From NCBI GenBank assembly GCA_963971285.1, contig OZ020252.1, positions 13,491,662-13,555,661 of the forward strand: DNA of 64,000 nt. Direction: 5' to 3'. Origin of the DNA: Astropecten irregularis (lineage: Eukaryota > Echinodermata > Asteroidea > Paxillosida > Astropectinidae). Of the stretch, positions 12,047-24,452 are shown piece after piece (the first letter of the stretch is position 1; every line of letters begins with the position of its first letter). The notes below the pieces were generated by a model, which worked only from the letters and a program-made list of their open reading frames with translations, ran no database searches and was not told where the DNA came from. Position numbers and translations under genes: made by a program.

Positions 12047-12206
12047 GACATTCTGGCAAAAGAGGCTTTTATACCGTCATTCGGCTGGACTCGGTTGGCT
12101 CCTTTATCTGCAATAACGAGGACATTTTATTCGGTCAATCAGACCAAATGGAAGGTTGTACATGCACATGTCTCCCTGCCCTATATATCCCACTCGATAT
12201 TTTATT

Positions 12207-12603
12207 TTAAGGTACAAAATAATACTTTGGTATTATATACAGACACAGAAATGTGCAGAGATTTATATATAACTTAAAGGGTATAAAGATGATGATGGTA
12301 AAAACATACCGTTATTTATTTTTTTGCCTGAAATGCTGTATTTATTCAGAAAAAAATAAAACCAAAGACCCCCCCCCCCCAAAAAAAAAAAAAAAAAAAA
12401 AAAAGTTTTGATCTCAAGGAGATCAAAACGCCTGTGAGAAGATTTGAAAAATACTGTGAGAGTTTTCCACTGTTTTCTCAATCCGTTGGCACCGTATGGG
12501 ACTTGGAATTTCATATTTGACTGATACTGTATCTGTCTTGTTGTTTTTTTGCACATGAATCTGTATTTCTTTGACAAAACCCAAAGTATGATACTACCTT
12601 TAA
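12207..12603 (+). mobile_element. TTAA-flanked MITE, main family (diverged)
   Basis: TTAA borders and inverted ends, with a C then A homopolymer run near 12370-12403. It lies only about 160 bp from the previous copy and in the opposite orientation. Confidence 0.8.
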
Positions 12604-12965
12604 AAAGAAATGGATGCATGAAATGAATAAGTTTTTCATGAAATTAATATGCGGGTATGAAATCGGGACAAGTCTGTTTACATCTGCCTGATATTTCCGT
12701 TTGAAGAAATGTCCCGAGGACAGCATAACCAGTCTACGTCAAGGACTCATGCAGTGTGAACTGACAACATGCTTGGGGTAATTCCTGTTATCGTAGTTAA
12801 TGATCTTCAAAGGAACCGTATACTGATTCTGAAAGAAGAAAGAAGGTTCAGAGGTTCAGAGGTTCAGAAAAAGCTACACATGCCTTCAATCATGGGGGAT
12901 GGAAATCAATCGTGCTATTTCATTCTATATCAATACTAATTCGCACTGTGTATTTGTAATACGAC
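12604..12965. other. Intergenic, nothing recognised
   Basis: Contains a small triplication of AGGTTCAG near 12840. Otherwise nothing recognised. Confidence 0.4.
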
Positions 12966-14310
12966 TTCCCGATACACCACCTAGGCACCCCATGAGCCAA
13001 CCTGACTCACGATACACCAACTAGACATCCTACGAGCCAACCTGACTGCCCGATACATCAACTAGGCACCCCATGAACAAACCTGACTCACGATACACCA
13101 CCTAGGCACCCCATGAGCAAACCTGACTCACGATACACCAACTAGACGTCCCATGAGCCAACCTGACTCGCGATACACCACCTAGGCACCCCATGAGGAA
13201 ACTTGACTCACGATACATCAACTAGGCATCCCATGAGCCAACCTGACTCACGATACACCAACTGTCCAACTAGGCACCCCATGAGCCAACCTGACTCCCG
13301 ATACACCAACTAGGCACCCCATGAGCCAACCTGACTCCCCGATACACCGGCGAGGCATCCCATGAGCCAACCTGACTCCCCGATGCACCAACTAGGCACC
13401 CCATAAGCCAACCTGACTCCCCGATACACCAACTAGGCATCCCATGAGCCAACCTGACTCCCCGATGCACCAACTAGGCACCCCAAGAGCCAACCTGACT
13501 ACCTGATACACCAACTAGGCACCCCATGAGCTAACCTGACTGCCCAATGCACCAACTAGGCACCCCACGAGCAAACCTGACTCACGATACACCAACTAGA
13601 CATCCTACGAGCCAACCTGACTCCCCGATACATCAACTAGGCACCCCATGAGCAAACCTGACTCACGATACACCAACGAGGCACCCCATGAGCCAACCTG
13701 ACTACCCGATACACCAACTAGGCATCCCATGAGCCAACCTGACTCCCCGATACACCAACCAGGCACCCCATGAGCCAACCTGACTGCCCAATACACCAAC
13801 TAGGCATCCCATGAGCCAACCTGACTCCCCGATACACCAACTAGACACCCTATGAGCCATCCTGACTCCCGATACACCAACTAGGCACCCCATGAGCCAC
13901 CCTGACTCCCCGATAAACCAACCAGGCACCCCGTGAGCCAACCTGACTCCCATATGGACCATCTAGGCACCCCGTGAGCCAACCTGACTCCCATATGGAC
14001 CAACTAGGCATCCCATGACCCAACATGACTCCCAATACACCAACTAGGCACCCAATGAGCCAACCTGACTCTTAAATAGACCAACTTGACACACCATGAG
14101 CCAACCTGATTCCCTGTACACCACCGACCTGGCCGTGACCCCATGAGCCAACCTGACTTCCCAACGAAGCCCAATATCAAGGCGCCCCATGAGCCAACCT
14201 GACTCCCCAACGAAGCCCAATATGTAGGCGCCCCACGAGCCAGCCTGCATGACTCCCCAACACCACCAACCTGGCACCCTCCTGAGCCAACTTGATCCCA
14301 CATCTGCCAC
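12966..14310 (+). repeat. Minisatellite, about 33 copies of a ~40-bp unit
   Basis: Tandem units of the form GATACACCAACTAGGCACC followed by CCATGAGCCAACCTGACTCC, mostly 38-41 bp. They are most uniform in the middle and degenerate toward 14310, where the unit changes to CCCAACGAAGCCCAATAT. Long minus-strand frames (a repeated GWLMGCLVG-type peptide) arise because some neighbouring units keep phase. They are not evidence of a gene. Confidence 0.95.
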
Positions 14311-14985
14311 CAAACTGAGGCAGCTTGACCCCAACTGACATCCGCACTAAGCCACGCTTAGCCCTGATATGGAACGACTTGTGACTGATGGCGTGACTCA
14401 CGGAGAAACTGGCCTTCCCAGTAGCTGAGTGACTTCCAGCAAGACACACCAGGAGTGTTTCGTCTGGGACCACATCCTATGAAGGCCATCACCTCCACCA
14501 TGGAGGAAGGAAGTCGCCATGCCTCTAATGGGTATAAGCTGATCTTAATTGCAAACGAGACGGCCTCGATGCTCATTGTACATTGCGAACTCTAAATCAT
14601 TATGCACGTTATGTTATGCGTAACTAATGTTCAGCGGCACCGATGGCCTTGATGGGTTTGATGGTAATTATTATTTCTGCGATTCATAGGGTACTCATCC
14701 GCAATCCAAACGAAATTGTATACGCTTGTCCTACTTTCTGCCGGTGACCAATCATGGACAATAACACTGTGTTGAATGACCGTTATGCATTATTATGCTA
14801 TACGCTGCTAGCATGATGTATGCATATGTATAGGTATGATAACGCATGTTTTACTTATGAAGCTAGCTACATCGATTTACATGGTTCTATGACGATGCAT
14901 GTGCCATCTTTTAACAGTTTGGTATCCGAGCAGTGACCAGCACTGCTTTCTATGGAGGTCCTCTCGGGAGCCTTTCTCATTGGGT
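14311..14985. other. Intergenic, nothing recognised
   Basis: No supported feature beyond short palindromic stretches. Confidence 0.4.
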
Positions 14986-15115
14986 CGTACACAAACTTTA
15001 CTTACCTATTTCTAAACATCCTCCAAACCAATGAACTTAAAATTAACATATGTTCATATTGAGCGCATTCTCTGTCTTCTATTAAAACATGGACAGTAAA
15101 AAATAAACATGTCTT
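14986..15115 (+). repeat. Dispersed repeat copy
   Basis: Shares CTAATTTCTAAACATCC-like, AACGAACTTAAAATT-like and GACTGTAAAAA-like blocks in the same order with 33545-33672. No inverted ends identified, so the class is unknown. Confidence 0.6.
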
Positions 15116-15429
15116 TCAAAGGTAGCTGGTATAATAGGGAGACATCGAAAAGTCTCCCTATTTGCAGATGTCTCCCAAAGACGCTAAAGTGTCTCCCTAA
15201 TATGTAATTTAGAAATATTTATAATAATATTAATAACAATTAAAACCAAACATCTAATCATTGGATTAAAGTGTACGGTGATGTTTTAACAATCATTGAA
15301 ACAAAGCTCATAGGCATAATTATACTTATACTCATTAAAGCCTGTACAGCATCTAGATGCGGTATACATTGAGAAGTAGGATTTGAAGCTTTGCCTTATG
15401 GAAGTCACGTAATAAGGAAAGGGTTGCGG

Positions 15430-15778
15430 GGAAACCATGTATGAACTCTTTTATAAATGTGTGGTTCTGAAAAGAACCGCTGAGAAGTTACATCTCGACG
15501 TTCCGGCCAGTGTGCTCTGGCCGTCCTCACTAGAGTATGGCCGTGTCCCGATTCTCTGACTGCGACCGCAAATAACACACAAGTCTATGCAAATGGCTGC
15601 AGTCACTGGCTAGTGGATGCCATAGGTACATGCGTAATTTGCAGCTGCAGCTCGAGATTTGGGACACGGCCTAAGTGTATGTTTATCAGAGCACACTGGC
15701 CGGAATGTCGAGATTTTAACTTCTCATCGGTTCTTTTCAGAACTACACTTCTAGATTATACATGGTGTCTCCGCAAAC
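15430..15778. mobile_element. Foldback MITE interrupted by another MITE
   Basis: The outer arms (GGTTGCGGGGAAACCATGTA, GGTTCTGAAAAGAACCG, ACGTTCCGGCCAGTGTGCTC) are mirrored at the right end. Its centre is interrupted by a second element at 15537-15672. Distantly related in its tips to the inverted repeat at 7533. Confidence 0.75.
15537..15672. mobile_element. Short hAT-like MITE nested in a foldback MITE
   Basis: Inverted ends GGCCGTGTCCCGATTCTC and the complement (GGGACACGGCC). Flanks AGAGTAT and AAGTGTAT look like a slightly diverged 7-8 bp target duplication, as made by hAT elements. Confidence 0.6.
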
Positions 15779-16182
15779 CTTTCCTTATACATTGAGAGTT
15801 AAAAACATCACAGAAAAAATGTAATATATTACAATCTATTTGCATTTAGAATATGCAACTTGAGGTAATTTATAGAACTTCCAATGGTTGACAGGCTTTT
15901 AATGACGCTTGGAAGATTGTTCCATAACCTAGCTCAGTAAATTAGTTTCATTCAAGCCAAATTTACTTTGGCTCGACAGTGTATATGGATTATAGCGTAC
16001 CTGTCATTGCCAAACCCCAAATGACGTTTGATCTGCTGGGGATTGCATTTGATACATTTCACGTCATTGCTTTGGCTGATGAGCAGTTTTCAGCAGTTAA
16101 ATACGTGTATTGAAATTTATAATTCATCCTCTAAGACGTAATCCAGCACCATTAAATGTACCTCTACAATTTGGTACGGATG
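15779..16182. other. Intergenic, nothing recognised
   Basis: No supported feature. Confidence 0.4.
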
Positions 16183-16207
16183 CAACCATTACCGAGAGCT
16201 AGGCCTC

Positions 16208-16566
16208 CTAAAGGTAGTATCATACTTTGGTAAGAAACCAAAACAGAAATATACACAGATTTACGTATAACGGTATGAAGATGGTGGTGGTAGAAACATA
16301 CCGTTAAAATGTTTCCACCTGGAATGGTGTATTTATCCAGAAATTTGTAAAACAACGACCGAAAATCTTTTTGATCTTTTAAAAGATCAAAAATAAAAGA
16401 GAAAAGACTTAAGAAATACTGTGGCTGTTTTTCACCGTTTTCTCAAAAAGTGGGCACCGTATGGGACTGAAATTTTCACAGATGACTGTTACTGTATCTG
16501 TCTTGGTATTTTTTCCCCTGAATCTGTATTTCTTTGATAAAAACCAAAGTATGATATTACCTTTAA
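16208..16566 (+). mobile_element. TTAA-flanked MITE, main family
   Basis: The left border reads CTAA and the right TTAA, with full inverted ends. The roughly 30 bp upstream (CAACCATTACCGAGAGCTAG) is also found upstream of the copy at 27866, so the two share more than the element itself. Confidence 0.85.
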
Positions 16567-17568
16567 TAATGCATCATCCTTCGGTTTACAAGGTCTTTTT
16601 GTAGAATATTATGTATTAATATTATAATATGAGGCAATTATTTAGGAAAAGGGAGGAAATTACATTGGGATTTCTGTGCACAGGTAGGATGGAACATCTG
16701 TGCAATGTACAAATTTTTGTAATAATAATAATAATTCCTTTGTCATAATTTATGATTATTATTATCATGAGTATAAAATAAATCATAAAGTACAGGCCAA
16801 AGGGAAGTTACGTAATCGCATACGATGTTTGGATAACGGTAGGCGAATATTAAAAATAAACAAAGTGTGTATAGTGCCGATATGCATATTTACATGATAT
16901 TGCTTCAGTCGGAGAAATATGAAAAGGACGAAATAAGTTTCGGTGCGAGGAATGTTGACCCACATGATATAATGATTCCGGGGATATTTATTATTTCAAA
17001 GTTAACTCGAAGGTCAGACCACTCAGTTTGAAAAAATAAAACACATCTTTGAACTGCCGCGATAGAGCATCACAATGTCAATCTAGCATTTGATAGCTAT
17101 AGACAGCAACGGCAAATCATACAATACCACAAAGCATGATAGCTGAATAAAATGAAAACCTTAATGGATGGAATTATGGACATAATTGGAGGAGAATTTA
17201 AATGAATTATGCAATTATTGATTTGAGTGTGAATTCATTGCATCTCAAATTAAGTAATGGACATGTTTATCCCTCGTTTCGGCTAATATTTTCCATCGTT
17301 ATGGCAAATAAAAAATAAAACATTCTTGAATAGACATAGAAAATGTGATGAAAATGAAATGGCCAAGCTCCCTTTGTCTTGCATGGGAAGATGTTTGTTG
17401 ATAACAGCGAGCGTCATCAAGTGAAAGTCGTGCTCATTTTGATTAATTTATAAGACGATGGATCCGTTATATACAATGAGTTAAGTATTAGTTAAGTATA
17501 ATCACTAATAATGACTTCATCACCAATAGCTACAGAATGATGTGACATGTTAACATCAAGATATCCTG
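16567..17568. other. AT-rich intergenic with AAT microsatellite
   Basis: A short AAT run near 16720 and nothing else recognised. Confidence 0.45.
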
Positions 17569-17695
17569 GGGGGATTTCACAAAACTCATCGTGGCTTAGG
17601 ACTTATGAATGCATTGCAACCCTACGTAGGAAACAATGGGTTATCCTTCGTAACTCGAGTTACGATCGATTGTAGGGCTTCGTGAAATCGACCCC
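17569..17695. mobile_element. Foldback MITE, GATTTCAC / ATCGTAACT family
   Basis: Ends GGGGGATTTCACAAAACTCA and GGGCTTCGTGAAATCGACCC, with GGTTATCCTTCGTAACTCG internally as in the other copies. Confidence 0.75.
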
Positions 17696-17784
17696 TGTGG
17701 ATGATTCCACTTGAAAATTTGAGATCGATTCTAACCACTAGGATCGTGATACTTGCACCACGATTCCTCTTTTGCTTCAATCTC

Positions 17785-18100
17785 TTAAAGGCAATATCAT
17801 ACTTTGGTTTTTATCAAAGAAATGCAGATTCATGGGCATAAATATCAAGACAGATACAGTAACAGTCATCTGTGAACATTTCAATCCTATACGGTGCCCA
17901 CTTCTTAGAAAGCATCTTTTAAAAGATCAAAAAGATTTTCGGTCGTTGTTTTACTAATTTCAGGATAAATACACCATTTCAGGCGGAAAGTCTTTAACGG
18001 TATGTTTCTACCGCCACCATCTTCATACCCTGTAAGTTATAGGTAAATCTGTGCACATTTCCATTTTGGTTTCTTACCAAAAGTATGATACTACCTTTAA
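17785..18100 (-). mobile_element. TTAA-flanked MITE, main family (short copy)
   Basis: TTAA borders and both inverted ends are present, but it is about 40 bp shorter than its relatives between CGGTGCCCAC and AAAAGATCAAAAAG. Confidence 0.85.
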
Positions 18101-18846
18101 ATAAAATAAAAAACATGTAAAGGTAGTCAAGGATGTATAGCACTCGAACAGTCGTCGTGCTTTAAAAAAAGCTGCCGGGCTATACACTGCATTCCATGTA
18201 TTTGCAGTAAATTAGAAAGTCACATCATTAAATAAAAAAAAACGTCTTTTGCCCCCGCACAATAATAATGCAGTGACAAGTGATTTATACTGCTCTGACT
18301 TCTACAAGCAGTGGGCGTGAGTAATACATTGAATGTATAGCTTGATTCGTACACAATTGGTAAAGAAAATATCATGGTTTTGCATTTCAACTCATCGATT
18401 TGGTTTCAAAGGGGCCAGCTGAAAGAGGATTATGGTCTTTGGGAAATTGTTTCTTTAAATAATCCTGCAAAAAAAAGGTCGTTGCCCTAATAGAAAGAGA
18501 AGTCAATCGTGATTCACAAAATGGATAAATAAATGATATTTAATCTCAACACTGAACGAGCTCAAGCTAGAAGGAAATGGTTTCAAATAACTTGCGGTGG
18601 TTTATAGAATGGCTTCACGGCACAATGGCAATCAATAAAAGTGTCAAGTTTTTTACATCTGATATAATTATCATCTCCGGTCGTGAGAGATTGGACTCAA
18701 AAGACTTTCACACAAAACTGTGGATTAATTCCGTTCTTTCCAATTCTTAAAGAGTAGGCCTACACAAAGCCAAAATAAAACTGTTACATCCAACATGGGT
18801 CACGTGCAGTCATGATAATGCACGCGTCCAGTAAATTGACGTTATA
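18101..18846. other. Intergenic, nothing recognised
   Basis: No supported feature. Confidence 0.4.
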
Positions 18847-19308
18847 ACAGTGTTGTAGCCGAGTACTTTTTCCCTAGTACCAAGTACTGCCAAGTACTTT
18901 GACTGTACCAAGACAGGTAGAGTACTTTGCCAGCCCAGTACAAGAACTGGCTTCGGAGTACAAGTACTTTGTACTTCCGAGTACGAGTATGAGTACAAGT
19001 ACTTATCTTACGAGTACGAGTACTTCTAAGTCCGAGTACGTCTTTTTACAAAAACTAGTTGAACCCAAAATTGTACACCAGTACAACTTAAAGGAATTTT
19101 TTATCGAGTACTGTAAATCGAGTACGAGTACTTAGATGCTCGAGTACAATTTTTGGATATCGAGGCCTGGGTATTTTGTAGCCCGCGTACAAGTACCATA
19201 TAGTTCGAGTGCGAGTATTTGGACATTTGAGTACGAGTACAAGTGCCAGTACTCTGAAAAAAGGGTACTCGATTACGAGTACCGAGTACGAGAACTACAA
19301 CACTGCGT
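18847..19308. mobile_element. MITE with GAGTAC-rich arms
   Basis: Bounded by CAGTGTTGTAGCCGAGTACT and its near complement ending CTACAACACTG. The body is dense in GAGTAC and CAAGTACTT hexamers. Same design as 10363-10913. Confidence 0.75.
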
Positions 19309-19770
19309 TATACTTAGTGGAGATACGTATGTAACGACAGGATTCCGTTTATATACAGATAAAACCGTATCCTTACAAATATTTTGAACAAATACGGGAA
19401 TGACGAAATGATATGAGCATACACCTTAAATTCTAATTACAAATATCTTCGTGACGAAATAAAACACGTATTTCAAAGGTCTAACTTCAATTCACGCTAA
19501 GGAAAAGGGGATGTGAGGAAATAAAATGTAAACCTGAAAATGAATTATTGCGATAATTTAAATGAAATTTCAAATGACAAATATCCTGATTTACATAGCA
19601 TTCGACAAACTAACGAGAACATCGCTTGAATTATAATGTGTCTGATTAAAACTTCGTAATCATCAAAGTCGTCGCCATTGTGTTTATGGATGAGGAAAAG
19701 TAGCATTGCAAACCATAGCCTCCTTACAGACTTATATGTCAAAGTCACAATGCGATTCATATCCATTTCA
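19309..19770. other. Intergenic, nothing recognised
   Basis: No supported feature. Confidence 0.4.
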
Positions 19771-19885
19771 CGGATCGTAACTTTCGATCGATCGTATGAC
19801 GCATTGCAGCCCACGTGTGATACGATAGATGATCCTTCGTAACTCGGGTTAAGATAGATCGCAGGGCTTTTTAAAAATAATCCCT
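19771..19885. mobile_element. Foldback MITE, ATCGTAACT family (decayed)
   Basis: Contains CGGATCGTAACTTTCGATCG and GATCCTTCGTAACTCGGGTT, with the ends partly lost. Recognised by comparison with 7237 and 58188. Confidence 0.5.
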
Positions 19886-20050
19886 GTACATGTACAGTAT
19901 TTTGTGTGTACCTGTATTTTGTCAACGATGTAATTTGGTTTCAATGAATGACGAGAGCGGACGGTGTAGAATGTTGCACCGTTTACACTATGGTGAAGAT
20001 CGTCTACATTCCTAAACTAACAGGAATCCTCAATACAATTCATGGGTCCG

Positions 20051-20575
20051 TTAATAGAGTGTGGTTTCGTATCCAGTGCGAGATACGGTCGCCATGACAT
20101 ATGACACCTGGGGCACGCATTGTCATTATTCACAGTGTAAAATTAACTATGAATATCATGCGCAAGACGGCAAAGAATGGTGGCGTAGGAGGGACATCGA
20201 AAATCACAAATATCTTCCCACATAGGGCCTACTTGTAATGTTTGGTACATCGTACATCACAAATTTACAAATATCTCCGCAGTTTTGTTATGCGATGCTT
20301 GCACATGCATTATAATGACGCATAACGATACATCGTACATCACAAATCTGCGCACATTTTTCTTTGTGTGTTTTTATAGTGAAATTATTTTTTCTGAATA
20401 ATCTATGTTTGCTTTAGTTTACGTTGATTAGAAATCAAGTAAAATGTACACAAAAAGTTATCAAAACAGTTGTCAACTATCGCGAAAAGCGCAATAATGC
20501 AGTTTAGTGGTTGCGATTCGCCCATAATGTCATATGTCATGGCGGCCACAAAAATGTGTAAAAACACTATTGAGG
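20051..20575. mobile_element. Possible foldback element
   Basis: CGCCATGACATATGAC near 20091 is mirrored by GTCATATGTCATGGCGGC near 20528. Inside, ACATCGTACATCACAAAT occurs twice. Outer boundaries are only approximate. Confidence 0.45.
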
Positions 20576-22828
20576 TATCTTGTGCATAATCATGAAACAT
20601 TCTTCGCTTACAGAGCTAGCACCAAATTTCTGTCTACCATATTGTATGCGAGGTATTCTTAGACAAATAGTAATACACACAAATATCTGTTTTCTTTTTT
20701 GGGGCGATTCCGTGCACTGTCAGTTGAGCCATTACCTAAAACTAAACCCAACTATGTATGGTCTATGGCTGGTACACTAGCACTATAAGGGCACAGAATG
20801 ATTACAAAATTTCAAAATCGATATTAAATTCAAGACTTCAAATCTGTGAGCTGAGCTCTTTGGTTGACACACAATAGCCCTCATTATGCTGGAAATGAAT
20901 CATAATAATCACTGTTGATACAATGTCCACGGTAACAAATTCCGTAGCGGTTGTTATGAATATGTCACTGGGGCGGGCTCGGCAGGCATTGGGAACACTT
21001 AACATGGCATATTAATATAGGCACACTAGGTAAGTACATAATCGGAGAACCATTTTTCTGAGGCTCTGTCCATTAAAAAGCAGCTGAGATTATAATCTTT
21101 TATTTGCTAGCCAGAGAGAGAGGGAGAAAGCTCAATATTAACTGTCAATGTCATACATTAAGTGAGATTTAAAGGGCGGTAAAATATTATATGATGTTTA
21201 TGACACATTTTATCGTACGAAAGGTCAGTTTTGGTAGCAGGTGTCAGAATAAGCGGTCAGATTGACAGAAGAAATACGGTGTATACGAATTGCCACACAT
21301 TTTAAAAGAACCATAGAAAGCAAATATCACTACGGTCAAATACAAGAAGCTTGGAAAGCGAAAATTTCAATATTGGCTACACTGCAGCATTTTAAGGATC
21401 AAAAAGTCAACATTAACTCTTTAAAAAAAAGATGAATGTACAATGTGTATAGGATTGCAATGACCTAACCTTTTAATAGCAATGCTGACTTACGAGTGAT
21501 CGTGTTACAAAAACTGCAATGTTTGCCCGGGTGTCTCATCAGTGATGAACTCTCTGACATATTATTGAATTGACGAACTCCCTTTGAGAATTCGCACAAC
21601 CAAAATAAAAAAAAACCCGCGTACTAAAAGGCCATCGATGAATATACGATTGACATTTTGACGGGCCGTGTCGGCAAGCACAAAAATATTGATAGTAAAC
21701 TGCCGCTGCTCGCTTCATTAGATACACGCTTGGGAGGAGGAGGGAAAAAACCGCTTGTTGTACCTTTCGTTTTATTATTCGTGGTTGACTGCTCGGAGCA
21801 TGGTTTCCCACGTGCAGCTAGCACTACAGGTCGTTTGTATTGGCACGTAGCACAACTATAATACGTCATTCACAATTTCAGCGCTGCATGGCTTTTTCAA
21901 CGAACTTGTAGAGGGAAAAAAATGAAATTGAGAGGTAATTACTACATGGGGAGCTACAAAAACACGTTTGATTGTTAGCCCAATATTCCATTTATGATAT
22001 AACCGTCTTCCACATTTTTTTCCTACATGTACTCATGATTAATATAAATAACATGCTATAGTACATAATATTACCATTTGAATGACCAAGGGTAAAAGAT
22101 AACATCGTGGTATATGGCAGAAACAGGGTATATGGTTTTATATTTTGTTCTTTTCAGGACAATTATCATAATGATTTTTTGTCGGTGAGGTACAAAGTAG
22201 AGCTATGATTATTATCGTATAGGCCTAGATCAAAATGGTCGGTCTCTGGTTGTTTTTTAATCTGCAGCCACCCACACACATATCTCTATATACCTCGACT
22301 CGGCGAATTTGCTTCTTTTCATTAAATTCTGTTTGTTTTCATTCTTCAATTCGGGATGATCTTTCTCTTGTCACCAAGTCCAACTCACCCCCCCCCCCCC
22401 CCCCCTGCCTCTCTGTCGACCGGGGCCTTCTTTGATTAGAACACATACAGCCACCGATCAGGCAATTCATCAACCACGAACTTCAACACGTCAGCCAAGG
22501 CATTCTCCAATAATCTCCTTTCCCAGACGTCCTCAAGTATTAATTTTCTGCCTTTATTACGTGGGCAAATATCCTGGAGTCTGGCTTGTAGTGTAGTATA
22601 CAGCTAATACCAGGAGCCCGCTGTAGCCTATAGCCACTGCGCCTTTTACTGTATAGGCCTACGGAGGGGAAATCTGTCATCGGATATGCGCCATTGTGAT
22701 CTCATTGAAGCTTACCATTCACGTCACTTGACTAAATTGATAAATGAAGGCAGATAAACCGCGGCAGGGAAAGGAGGTTCAACACTCAAAATGGTTACAC
22801 TCAGTAACTTTTACAAGCTAGAGACCGT
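20576..22828. other. Long intergenic stretch, nothing recognised
   Basis: About 2.2 kb with only short unconvincing frames. Contains a C homopolymer near 22387-22405 and GA-rich patches. No exon or RNA gene could be supported. Confidence 0.4.
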
Positions 22829-23102
22829 TGGCGCCTATTTTTTTGCTTAGCGGCACTGCTACGCGTGAGATCTAAGTTGATGGAATCCGTAAGCAAGACT
22901 TTCGGTTAGCGAAGAATTGCTAGGGTAACCGTGATTCTTTTTTCTGCTAACGCGCTGTCATAAATGCATGATGCAGGATGTCCTTACTTAGCGAATCGTA
23001 GCGAGAACGTGAAATACGCTAACCGTAAGCAAAAAAAACATGCTACCGTAAGCGAAGAATGTTTGCTTACGGTAACGGATTCCATAAAATTGGGCGCTAT
23101 AT
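22829..23102. mobile_element. Foldback MITE with GGCGCC ends
   Basis: Ends TTGGCGCCTATTTT and AAAATTGGGCGCTAT. GATGGAATCCGTAAGCAA is mirrored by TTGCTTACGGTAACGGATTC. CGTAAGCGAAGAAT-type units recur inside. Confidence 0.6.
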
Positions 23103-23343
23103 TCAAAAGCAATTACGTATTAATTGTGTCTGTGCGTTTTAAGGGTATTTTTTATTAAAACAAAATATTGTTTGTTCAAAAATCTCTTCCATTACAAATA
23201 TAGGCCTACTTTAATAACAACTTGACAAGATAATTTGCTGTAATTATATCAGATTCTGTATAATTAACTAAGGTGTTATATAAAATGCGTTTTCGGCCAT
23301 TAAATGGGCATGGCATTTCGCGTATAGAACACGTTACTCGATC

Positions 23344-23708
23344 TTAAAGGTACTGTACAGGATTAGTCACACACCCAAACAGAAATATTCACAGATTTAC
23401 CTATAACTTTCAGGGTATGAAGATAATGCTGGTAGAAACATACAGTTAAAATATTTCCAACTGAAATGGTGGATTCATCCAGAAATTGGTCAAACAAAGA
23501 CCGAAAACAGTTTTGATCTCTGGAGTAGATCAAACCCATTCTCTATAGTCGATAAGAAAAATTGAGTTGGTTTTCGTTATTTTCTCGTGACTCAGATGTC
23601 AGATTGAGCTCACATGTTCACAGGTTTATTGTATCATGTACATGCTGGTTAAGAAAAAGTGCGAGTGCTGTTCTGTGACCTTTACCAATCACGTAATTAT
23701 ACCTTTAA
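23344..23708 (-). mobile_element. TTAA-flanked MITE, second subfamily
   Basis: TTAA borders. One half is main-family sequence (CAGATTTACCTATAACTTTC). The other half, with GAGTGCTGTTCTGTGACC, matches the copy at 9111 in inverse orientation. Confidence 0.8.
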
Positions 23709-24097
23709 TAGACAAAAAATGGGGTTTAAAGATTACTTCACTGTTTAGTGGAAAGGTTGGTGTATGCTTTTGTTGATATGGTGTCCTATTCGGTTGGGTT
23801 CATCGTCATGATCCGATCCGGATGATTTACGTCCTGTCTGTAAGTAACGCCGTCTTGATATAAGTGTATAAACTTGACACGGTACACCGAAGCGTTCACT
23901 TGGATCAAGTGCAAATATCCCGTGGAACCGTCGGGTTGGTAACGAAATCTATACGCTTGAAAACGTTCAATCCCACTGGCCCTCCTTAAACTCAAAACGA
24001 AAACACTTCTGCAAGACCTCCAGACGACTTCTGCGTGAATCCATCCCAAGCCCTTCTTTGGAGTAAAAATGCTTTTCAAAAATAAGCTCGACCGCAG

Positions 24098-24452
24098 TTA
24101 AAGGTAATATCATAGTTTGGTTTTTATCAAAGAAACTAACAGATTCATGGGCAAAATATCAAGACAGATACAGTAACAGTCATCTGTGAAGATTTCAGTC
24201 CCATACGGTGCCCACCTTTTGAGAAAACAGTGAAAAACAGCCACAGTATTTCTCTTTTCTTTTTGATCTTTTAAAAGATCAACAAGATTTTCGGTCGTTG
24301 TTTTACTAATTTTTTGGATAAATACACATTTTCAGGCGGAACAATTTTAACGGTATGTTTCTACCACCACCATCTTCATACCCTGTTAGTTATACGTAAA
24401 TCTGTGAACATTTCTGTTTAGGTTTCTTACCAAAGTATGATACTACCTTTAA
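24098..24452 (-). mobile_element. TTAA-flanked MITE, main family
   Basis: TTAA borders, inverted ends, and the central TTGATCTTTTAAAAGATCAA palindrome intact. Confidence 0.88.

Noticed and set aside
12966-14310. Possible CRISPR-like array
   Set aside because: The units are contiguous with no unique spacers, and the surroundings are eukaryotic. It is a minisatellite.
13270-14473. Overlapping minus-strand frames with a repeated GWLMGCLVG-type peptide
   Set aside because: Produced by the ~40-bp minisatellite keeping phase between some units. Several frames are open at once and none has a domain or stable start.
19545-19925. 126-codon minus-strand frame
   Set aside because: It runs through a decayed foldback MITE (19771-19885), and its composition is not protein-like.
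23786-24079. 97-codon minus-strand open frame with protein-like composition
   Set aside because: It has no ATG start, no recognisable domain and no clear splice signals, and it lies between two TTAA MITEs. It could be an exon fragment, but I cannot support it.
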